The notes under the pieces were generated by a model. The model was given only the letters and a program-made list of their open reading frames with translations, searched no databases and was not told the DNA's origin. Of a stretch of 39,899 nucleotides of DNA, positions 33,731-39,899 are shown piece after piece. How positions within the stretch are numbered: position 1 is the stretch's first letter; every line of letters begins with the position of its first letter. The stretch is from NCBI GenBank assembly GCA_947475875.1, contig CANJME010000022.1:1-39899 (forward strand). The letters run 5' to 3'. A program made the position numbers and the translations under genes. The DNA is from Caulobacteraceae bacterium. GTDB taxonomy: Bacteria > Pseudomonadota > Alphaproteobacteria > Caulobacterales > Caulobacteraceae.

Positions 33731-35992
33731 TTATAAGATCACGTAAAGCTTGCGCGCCAAGGTCTCGACCTCGTTGCGAACCGAGCCCGCTGACCGTTCA
33801 AGGAGGCTCGTAACTCCGCGCGCGGCGGCCTGGCGGTCGCAGCTGAGCACCATGCGCTTGACCGGCCCGATCCCACCGGGCGGCATGGAGAGGCGCTCGA
33901 AACCCAGGGCGAGCAGGGCGAAGGCTTCCAGCGGCCGGCCCGCCATTTCGCCGCAGATCGACACCGGCGTGCCGCTGGCCGCGCAGGCGTCCTGGATCTG
34001 TTTCAGCGCGCGCAAGGCCGGCGGCGAAAGTGGGTCATAGCGATCCGAAGTGCGCGGATTGCCGCGGTCAGCGGCGAACAGATACTGCATCAGATCGTTG
34101 GTGCCGACCGACACGAAATCGACCAGGCGCAACAGCGCGTCCAGGTGGAACAGCAAGGCCGGCGCCTCGATCATCGCCCCAACATCGAGCCGTGAAGGTG
34201 CGGGCCGGCCCCGGCGTTCGGCCCAGGCGACTTCCTGATCGACAAAGGCCCGGGCGGCGCGGAACTCCTCCACGTTGCTGATCAGCGGGAACATGATCCG
34301 CAGCGCCCGGCCGCGCGCCGCCGCGATGAGGGCGCGCAGTTGCAGACGCAGCAAGGCCGGGCGGTCCAGCCCCATGCGCACAGCCCGCCAGCCCAGCGCC
34401 GGGTTATCCTCCCGCTCGGCCTCCATGTAGGGCAGGATCTTGTCGCCGCCGAGATCGAGAGTGCGGAAGGTGACCGGCAGATCGCCGGCCGCATCCAGGA
34501 CACGTCGGTAAAGGTCGGTCTGGGCGTTGAAGCGGGGCAGCTCCTCAGCCACCATGAACTGGAACTCGGTACGGAATAGCCCGATGCCTTGCGCGCCGAC
34601 CTCGGGCATCAACTGCAGGTCAAGATCTAGACCCGCGTTCATCAGCAGAGTGATCTTCACCCCATCCTTGGTGACGGCGGGGGTGTCGCGTAGTTTCTGG
34701 AACTCGACCTTGCGTTGGGCGCGCACTTCCATCCGCGCCTTGATGGCAGTGACGACGTCGGCCCGGGGTCTCAGGAACGCTTCGCCGTTTTCGGCGTCGA
34801 CGACGACCGGATCGCCCTCCGAAACCTGGTCGCGCAGATTTTCCAGCCGCCCGAGACATGGAATGTCCAGCGCCCGGGCAATGATCGCCGCGTGACTGGC
34901 GCCGGAACCTTCCTCAAGCAGAATTCCCCGCAGTTTAGTGCGATCATATTCCAGAAGTTCGGCCGGCCCGAGGTTGCGGGCAACCAGGATAGCGTTGTCG
35001 GGCAGGACGGGGCCTTCGTGCGCGTCGCCCGCGAGGTGACGAAGCAGGCGGTCGTTGAGGTCTTCCAGATCGTGCAACCGCTCGCGAAGATAGGCGTCGC
35101 GCGCCTGGCCAAGTCTTGCCCTATGTTCCGAGCGCGTCCGCTCGACGGCGGCCTCGGCGGTCATGCCATCGCGCACGGCTTCGACCAGACTTCGGTTCCA
35201 GCCCCGGTCGTGGGCGAACATGCGATAGGTTTCAAGCACGTCGAAAGAAGCGCCGACCAGACCGTGCTGGCCCTCCATCATGGCGTCGATCTGGTCCTGC
35301 AGCGCCTTGATCGCCGTCGTCAGGCGCACTTCCTCAGCTTCAGTGTCGTCGGAGAGAAGTTTGCTCGCCGCCACGGGTCGCTCGTGCAGAACCACAACCC
35401 CATAAGCCAGCCCTTCTGCCAGGCGCACCCCCTTGATGCGTTCGGGCTTTTGCGGGGCAAAGTCGACGCCCTTGAGCGCCGTCTCGCCGACCCCCTCGCC
35501 GGCGACCATTTCGGCCAGGACCATGGCGATGATCTGCAGGTCTTCGACCTCGTCGTCGGTATAGCCGCGCTCGGTGCGGTTCTGGACGACGAGAACGCCG
35601 ATGGCCCGACCACCGCGCAGCAGCGGCACGCCCAGGAAGGCATGGTACGGATCTTCGCCCGTTTCCGGCCGGTAAGCGAAGGCCGGGTGACTGGGCGCGT
35701 CGGAAAGATTCACCGGCCGGCCCAGTTTCATCACCTCGCCAACCAGGCCTTCGCCGGGTTTCAGTGTCGTGACGTGAACGGCAGCGGCGGAAAGGCCTTC
35801 GGTGGCGAAGAGTTCGGCGGACGCATCAGGCCGGCGCAGATAGATCGAGCAGACCTCGGCCACCATCGAGCGGGCAATGATGCGCACCACCATATCCAGC
35901 CGCGCCTGGGCGGGCGCATCGCTGGCCATGGCTTCGCGGATCTGCCGAAGCAGACTGCGTGGTCCCCTCAAGCTCAGCGGGGTCATGGCCAT
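33731..35992 (-). CDS. ptsP: Nitrogen PTS enzyme I, PEP-protein phosphotransferase PtsP
   Basis: A 753-residue EI-Ntr. An N-terminal GAF domain (about 15-165, the glutamine sensor in relatives) is followed by the EI helical domain and the PEP-utilising active-site motif EGSGASHAAIIARAL with the phospho-His. The C-terminal TIM barrel follows (GIGLFRTEFQFM, VGTNDLMQYLFAADR, SICGEMAG). It phosphorylates NPr using PEP, feeding the nitrogen-related PTS that in Caulobacter influences (p)ppGpp through SpoT. A second in-frame ATG lies two codons downstream (35986). Nothing recognisable lies in the 127 bp upstream. Confidence 0.97.
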   Translation of the reverse strand: MAMTPLSLRGPRSLLRQIREAMASDAPAQARLDMVVRIIARSMVAEVCSIYLRRPDASAELFATEGLSAAAVHVTTLKPGEGLVGEVMKLGRPVNLSDAPSHPAFAYRPETGEDPYHAFLGVPLLRGGRAIGVLVVQNRTERGYTDDEVEDLQIIAMVLAEMVAGEGVGETALKGVDFAPQKPERIKGVRLAEGLAYGVVVLHERPVAASKLLSDDTEAEEVRLTTAIKALQDQIDAMMEGQHGLVGASFDVLETYRMFAHDRGWNRSLVEAVRDGMTAEAAVERTRSEHRARLGQARDAYLRERLHDLEDLNDRLLRHLAGDAHEGPVLPDNAILVARNLGPAELLEYDRTKLRGILLEEGSGASHAAIIARALDIPCLGRLENLRDQVSEGDPVVVDAENGEAFLRPRADVVTAIKARMEVRAQRKVEFQKLRDTPAVTKDGVKITLLMNAGLDLDLQLMPEVGAQGIGLFRTEFQFMVAEELPRFNAQTDLYRRVLDAAGDLPVTFRTLDLGGDKILPYMEAEREDNPALGWRAVRMGLDRPALLRLQLRALIAAARGRALRIMFPLISNVEEFRAARAFVDQEVAWAERRGRPAPSRLDVGAMIEAPALLFHLDALLRLVDFVSVGTNDLMQYLFAADRGNPRTSDRYDPLSPPALRALKQIQDACAASGTPVSICGEMAGRPLEAFALLALGFERLSMPPGGIGPVKRMVLSCDRQAAARGVTSLLERSAGSVRNEVETLARKLYVIL

Positions 35993-36119
35993 GACCGGCG
36001 GCGTCTCCCTAAGATCGGTTCTCGCCGCCTATAGCAGATTTCAGCGTTACGAAAGCGACAGCGCCGGCCTTGGAGTATCGCGGTGAAAAACGCCGATAGT
36101 TTTGGCGACAAGAGCGAGG

Positions 36120-36656
36120 CTATGGATCGCCGTTGAAATAGCTCTTCACGGAAACGACGACGCAGGTGTTGTTCGCGCCTGGCAGCAGCATCAGCCGGTC
36201 CTGATTGGCGTCGAGCATGACGCGCGTATTCCTCAGCATCATCGCCAGGCTGCCCCGGCCATTTTTCACCAGGTTTTCGGCATTGGCGCAGTCCCCCGCC
36301 AGGGGAATAACCTGCACGGCCACCCCATCGCACACGTTTCCCGCCAGGGGAGCTGAAATGAGCGCCGTCAACGCATCCGGGGGGTTGCTGGGCAGGCTAA
36401 CGCCGGCGACCGTCTGGAAGATATGCTTGTTGGTGTCCGCAGTGTGCCACATCGACGACTGGGCGTAGGGCCCGCCGATGGAGTTGGCGGTCATCTTGTC
36501 GATCAGGCTGCCGCACTGGGCGAACCCGTGCTGGGCCGCCTCCTGCGCCGGCGTCGGCGCGGCGGGTTGTTGCAGAATTTGAAGCCCTGGCAGCTGCTGG
36601 GCGTCGCCAAATCCGGCCGCCGTCGCGCCCAGAACGAGCGCGCCGATCAGGGTTAC
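36120..36656 (-). CDS. Exported protein of unknown function; start codon unclear
   Basis: About 178 residues beginning TLIGALVLGATAAGFGDAQQ, a convincing signal peptide, followed by a secreted domain with four Cys. No ATG, GTG or TTG exists in frame between the stop of the upstream glycosyltransferase-like gene and this signal peptide. The reading frame stays open into the upstream gene (ATGs at 36770 and 36746), but that translation is meaningless Gly/Pro/Arg-rich sequence. AAGGG lies 5 nt before the GTA codon at 36656 and 11 nt before the CTG at 36650, so a rare start is possible. The two genes overlap or abut at 36653-36656. I do not recognise the family; an outer-surface or periplasmic partner of the adhesin is possible. 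Confidence 0.6.
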   Translation of the reverse strand, partial: VTLIGALVLGATAAGFGDAQQLPGLQILQQPAAPTPAQEAAQHGFAQCGSLIDKMTANSIGGPYAQSSMWHTADTNKHIFQTVAGVSLPSNPPDALTALISAPLAGNVCDGVAVQVIPLAGDCANAENLVKNGRGSLAMMLRNTRVMLDANQDRLMLLPGANNTCVVVSVKSYFNGDP

Positions 36657-37435
36657 ATACGCCCTTGCGCGGTGAGGCTGGCCCCCAGGTTGCCCCGGTA
36701 GTTGTGCTGGCCCAGATGCATCAGCTGGGCGTGCAGGTCGACCCATATCTTGCCTCCCATGTCCCGCCAACGACGGCAGAACGCATAGTCTTCCGAAAGA
36801 TAACGGCCGGAATCAGGATCGACCATGCAATCAAACAGCAAATAGTGCAGGTGCGCCTGCGGGTGCCCTGGCGGACCGTCGGGCGTGTAATTGAGTTCGG
36901 GGTAGTGCTTCATCATGTCCAGGATCACCTGGCGCTTGATGCACATGAAACCCGTCGGCGCCTCGGCCACTTCGACAAAGCCGTCCTGATCCATGTATTT
37001 GCCGACCGGCTCCTTGCCGTGGGCGATGGGATTGAACGGATATTCCATGTAGCGGATTTCCCAGTCGGCGAAACTCATGCCCTGAGGCATGCCTTCAGTC
37101 GGCCAGTTCATTTTCTTCATCGGATAGACGCCACAGGCGACGTCACGATCGGCCAGCAGGATACGGAACACGGACTTGGGATCAAAGGCGATGTCAGAGT
37201 CGATCCAGAACAGGTGCGTGAAGTCCTCACGCAGCAAAAATTCGATGACCATCTTGTTGCGGCCGCGGGTGATCAGGCTCTCGGAATGCATGTGCAACAG
37301 CGAGGTCATGCCGTGACGCATGGCTTCGGCCGTCAAGCTGAAGATGCTGGTTACATAGTTCATGCTGACCGCCGAGATGTAACAGGGCGTGGCGAACATG
37401 ACCTTCATCTCGCGAAGGTTCGAGTCAGGCAGCAT
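36653..37435 (-). CDS. Glycosyltransferase-like protein (GT-A type)
   Basis: A 260-residue soluble protein. It begins KVMFATPCYISAVSMNYVTS, with a nucleotide-sugar fold pattern. It has the metal-binding DxD-like motif FWIDSDIAFDP (DSD at 79-81), the later acidic motif SEDYAFCRRWRDMGG (E215-D216) in the position of the GT-A catalytic base, and a His-rich end LMHLGQHNYRG. The pattern is like GT2/Anp1-type transferases found beside surface proteins. It sits between the large trimeric adhesin and a small exported protein on the same strand. Substrate is unknown; glycosylation of the adhesin or of surface polysaccharide is inference. Met1 and Met10 are both possible starts. Confidence 0.75.
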   Translation of the reverse strand: MLPDSNLREMKVMFATPCYISAVSMNYVTSIFSLTAEAMRHGMTSLLHMHSESLITRGRNKMVIEFLLREDFTHLFWIDSDIAFDPKSVFRILLADRDVACGVYPMKKMNWPTEGMPQGMSFADWEIRYMEYPFNPIAHGKEPVGKYMDQDGFVEVAEAPTGFMCIKRQVILDMMKHYPELNYTPDGPPGHPQAHLHYLLFDCMVDPDSGRYLSEDYAFCRRWRDMGGKIWVDLHAQLMHLGQHNYRGNLGASLTAQGRM

Positions 37436-37529
37436 TAGAGATGTTCCCGGTTTCGAAGTTGACGTGACGGCTTTCTAGAGGGCGGTGGCGGGAAAGCAAT
37501 CGTGCCGTACGTAAACCCTTGAAATGAAA

Positions 37530-37563
37530 CCGGCCGGGTTGCGTTTTTCCGCAACCCGGCCGG
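37530..37563 (-). terminator. Strong rho-independent terminator after the adhesin
   Basis: A perfect 14-bp stem (CCGGCCGGGTTGCG/CGCAACCCGGCCGG) with a 6-nt loop lies 22 bp after the adhesin stop, followed on the minus strand by TTTCATTTC. It separates the adhesin transcript from the glycosyltransferase-like gene downstream, so that gene probably has its own promoter within 37436-37529. Confidence 0.85.
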
Positions 37564-37585
37564 CAAGATTCGCTGTTTAGAGCGA

Positions 37586-39899
37586 TTAGTTGCCGAAGGT
37601 GTGGCTGACCGAAATCGCGCCGCCGCCCTGGCTGTGGCCCTGAGCGTTGGACATCGAACCCGTCGCCGAGAACCGCCAGCTGCCATCGGCGCTGGTGCCG
37701 CCGATACCGATCGCCAGGCCGCTCTGGCCGTTGAAGGCCGAGACCGAGCCCGCCACCGAGATGGCGCCCGGAGCATTGTCGAAGTTCAGCGCGCCGGCCG
37801 CCATCGCCGAAGCGATACCCGCGTTGGTGCGCTTGAAGTTCGAATTCAACGTTCCATCCAGGGCCGCGATCGCATCCCCGACGTTGTAGTAGGGCAGGTT
37901 TTGAACCGTGTAGGTCGGGGCCGTGATACCGCCGTTGGTGCCGCCGATCGGCGCCGATCCACCGCCCAGAGCCGTCGAGATCGTACTGGCCGCCTGGTAC
38001 AGTTGGCTGCCGTTGATCGCCTGGTTCGAGGTCGGATTGACCGCGCCAGGCGCCACGTTGTTCAGCGTCACCACCCCGGTGGTCAGGCCCACCAGCGTCA
38101 CGCTTTGCGTAATCTGGCCGCCGTTGCCGGTGGTCGGCGTTCCCGGATTGGAGAACTGCACCGGACCGAGGTTGACAATCCGGTCGAGCGCCGTGCCGAC
38201 GTTGCCGACGTTGTTCGCCGGCGGCACATTCGTCCCGTAAGTCACGAAGGACGAATTCGCCAGAGCGCCGGTGTTCGGATCGTAGGTCGTGCCGGCGCCG
38301 AAGGTCGAGGCCGCGGTCGTGCCCAGGAGGTCGACCTGCACGTTCATCGTGTGCAGCTGCGAGCCGTTGATGGCGTCGGTCGAGGTCGACGATACCAGGC
38401 CAGGCGCCACGTTGGTGATCTGACGGGTATTGCCGTTCGATCCGACCGAGACCACACGGTCCGAACCGTTGGCGATCGCACCGGCGAACGCCGGGTTGGT
38501 GTTGGTGACGTTCTGAACGTTGTTCAGGCCGCCATCGCCGCTGGCGATGTTGGTTGCGCCGGTGACCACGGTCGAGCCAGCGCCCAGGGCGACGGCGTTG
38601 GAGAAGCCGGCAACCGACGAGTTGGCGCCGATGGCCACCGCGTTGGCGCCGTTGGCGTTGGCGCTGGAGCCGACAGCAATCGCGTTGGCGCCGTTGGCAA
38701 CCGCCGAAACACCGGCCGCCGTGGCGTTTTCACCCGTGGCGTTCGAACTGACGCCGAAGGCCGAAGCATTCGTTCCGCTGGCGCGGGCCGAATTACCGGA
38801 GGCTGTGGCGCTGGCGCCCTGGGCGTTGGCCCCGGAGCCGGTGGCCGAAGCGCCGCTGCCGTTGGCGACAGCCGAGGCGCCCGTCGCCGTGGCGTTGGAG
38901 CCGCTGGCCGTTGCCGATCGACCCGTCGCCGTGGCGTTGAGGCCTTGGGCGTTGGCGTTGGAGCCGGTCGCCGTGGCGAAGTCGCCGCCGGCCTGAGCCA
39001 GGGCGCCGAAGGCCGAAGCATTCGAGCCATTGGCGAAGGCGTCGTTACCGATAGCGGTGGCAGACACACCGTTGGCGACGGTCGGATCGCCCGCGCCCAG
39101 GGCCACCGCATGGGCGCCGTTGGCGAAGGACTGATCGCCGACCGCTGTCGCGGCCAGACCATTGGCCCGGGTGCTGGAGCCGACCGCCGTAGCGTTAGCG
39201 CCGGTAGCGTTGGACAGGACACCGAACGATGAAGCGCCAGTTCCGTTGGCCAGAGCCGATGTACCGGCCGCCGTGGCGTTGGCGCCGCTGGCGTTCGAGC
39301 TTGCGCCCGCAGCCAGGGCGTTGGCGCCATTGGCGAGGGCGTTGGAGCCCGCCGCTGTCGCGTTAGCGCCCTGAGCGTTGGCGTTGGTGCCGGTCGCAGT
39401 GGCGTTCGTGCCGTTGGCCGTGGCCGAGGCGCCGCCCGCCGTCGCATTCGCGCCGGAGGCATTGGCGTTCGTGCCGGTCGCCGTGGCGTTAGCGCCGGAC
39501 GCCAGGGAGTCAGAGCCGACCGCCGTAGCGTCAGCGCCCGTGGCATTGGCCTGGCTGCCGAAGGCCGCGGCCTCCTCGCCACTGGCGATCGCGGAGGCGC
39601 CGGAAGCCGTGGCGTTGGCGCCCGAAGCATTGGCGTTTGTACCCGTGGCCGTGGCGTTTGTACCCGTGGCCAGAGCCGAGGCGCCGCCCGCGGTCGCGTT
39701 AGCGCCCGAAGCATTGGCGTTGGTGCCGGTCGAGGTGGCGTTCGCACCAGAGGCCAGGGCCGAGGCGCCGGCTGCGGTGGCGTTAGCACCCGAAGCATTG
39801 GCGTTTGTACCCGTGGCCGTGGCGTTTGTACCCGTGGCCAGAGCCGAGGCGCCGGCCGCGGTCGCGTTAGCGCCCGAAGCATTGGCGTTCGTACCCGTC
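37586..39899 (-). CDS. Trimeric autotransporter adhesin (YadA-like), C-terminal 770 residues
   Basis: The frame is open from the window edge to the TAA/TAG-type stop at 37586 without interruption. It consists of a very long YadA-head type repeat region of 14-residue units (NATATGTNANASGANATAAG-like, roughly 39899-38640). Then come a transition with VALGAGSTVVTG, two neck-type motifs DAINGSQL and QAINGSQL, a stalk region, and a C-terminal membrane anchor with alternating hydrophobic strands ending VSHTFGN. Trimeric adhesins of this type (type Vc secretion) form a 12-strand barrel from three subunits and display lollipop heads for surface attachment. The N-terminus with its signal peptide lies beyond the right edge. 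Codon-level repeats are imperfect. The longest ORFs in other frames here are shadows. Confidence 0.93.
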   Translation of the reverse strand, partial: TGTNANASGANATAAGASALATGTNATATGTNANASGANATAAGASALASGANATSTGTNANASGANATAGGASALATGTNATATGTNANASGANATASGASAIASGEEAAAFGSQANATGADATAVGSDSLASGANATATGTNANASGANATAGGASATANGTNATATGTNANAQGANATAAGSNALANGANALAAGASSNASGANATAAGTSALANGTGASSFGVLSNATGANATAVGSSTRANGLAATAVGDQSFANGAHAVALGAGDPTVANGVSATAIGNDAFANGSNASAFGALAQAGGDFATATGSNANAQGLNATATGRSATASGSNATATGASAVANGSGASATGSGANAQGASATASGNSARASGTNASAFGVSSNATGENATAAGVSAVANGANAIAVGSSANANGANAVAIGANSSVAGFSNAVALGAGSTVVTGATNIASGDGGLNNVQNVTNTNPAFAGAIANGSDRVVSVGSNGNTRQITNVAPGLVSSTSTDAINGSQLHTMNVQVDLLGTTAASTFGAGTTYDPNTGALANSSFVTYGTNVPPANNVGNVGTALDRIVNLGPVQFSNPGTPTTGNGGQITQSVTLVGLTTGVVTLNNVAPGAVNPTSNQAINGSQLYQAASTISTALGGGSAPIGGTNGGITAPTYTVQNLPYYNVGDAIAALDGTLNSNFKRTNAGIASAMAAGALNFDNAPGAISVAGSVSAFNGQSGLAIGIGGTSADGSWRFSATGSMSNAQGHSQGGGAISVSHTFGN
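39621..39899. repeat. Near-identical 168-bp direct repeat in the adhesin head
   Basis: The block beginning CCCGAAGCATTGGCGTTTGT at 39621 recurs at 39789 with a 168-bp offset (56 residues, four 14-residue units). About 100 bp match with a single mismatch before the copies diverge near their ends. The region further left has the same 14-residue periodicity but lower DNA identity. Such identity permits slippage or recombination that would change head length in steps of whole units. Confidence 0.85.

Noticed and set aside
37601-39882. Long Arg/Pro-rich and Ala/Leu/Pro-rich open frames on both strands across the adhesin
   Set aside because: They arise from the 42-bp periodic head repeats in other frames. 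Only one frame gives YadA head, neck and anchor motifs.
38640-39899. Possible CRISPR array (regular repeats)
   Set aside because: Period is a multiple of three, units are coding and contiguous with no unique spacers, and no cas genes are present. The same applies to the 15-bp array at 25390-25539.

Overview
The window looks like chromosomal DNA of a Caulobacterales alphaproteobacterium. It is GC-rich, and it carries CtrA, the Caulobacter-type flagellar regulator FlbD together with FlbE/FliH, and CtrA-type boxes. Other markers are GANTC (CcrM) sites upstream of ctrA, an alpha-type SspB ending in a ClpX-binding tail, and several DUF families typical of alphaproteobacteria (DUF4167, DUF4169, DUF4197). 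The genus cannot be fixed from the sequence alone; Caulobacter, Phenylobacterium and relatives are all possible.

Layout: the left edge (1-142) is one end of an IS3-family insertion sequence with the first 26 codons of its OrfA. Next come ctrA (minus strand) with a clear terminator, and a shared divergent control region holding five GANTC sites and two CtrA-type boxes. On the plus strand follows a tightly overlapping fliI-fliJ-GH10 xylanase operon. After a small DUF4282 membrane protein comes a large minus-strand flagellar operon read fliF, fliG, flbE/fliH, fliN, flbD, flhA (11.9 to 4.66 kb), headed by a CtrA-type box. It would build the MS ring, C ring, export gate and the late-gene activator under CtrA control.

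From 12 to 19 kb is a run of mainly minus-strand genes. These are a DUF4169 protein, a small exported protein coupled to fumC, two small unknowns, a molybdopterin-binding oxidoreductase subunit of the IorB type without a visible iron-sulfur partner, a plus-strand RusA-like nuclease, and a cluster of a periplasmic clan CD (C13-like) protease, a hotdog thioesterase and SspB. From 19 to 29 kb lie an AcuI/YhdH-type reductase, a TetR regulator, clpB, an exported serine hydrolase, a DUF4167 protein with a perfect-period 15-bp tandem repeat, prmC, DUF4197 and prfA. Between clpB and the hydrolase is a mosaic of hairpin repeats.

From 29 to 36 kb are a small unknown, two tandem paralogous exported Gly/Ala-rich proteins sharing one conserved domain, ispG, a RodZ-like protein and ptsP. 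The right edge (36.1-39.9 kb) holds an exported protein without a standard start codon, a GT-A-type glycosyltransferase-like protein and the C-terminal 770 residues of a trimeric (YadA-like) autotransporter adhesin whose N-terminus is off the window. This adhesin/glycosyltransferase/exported-protein block and the paralogous exported pair are the best candidates for undescribed biology here. No CRISPR array, tRNA or rRNA was seen.
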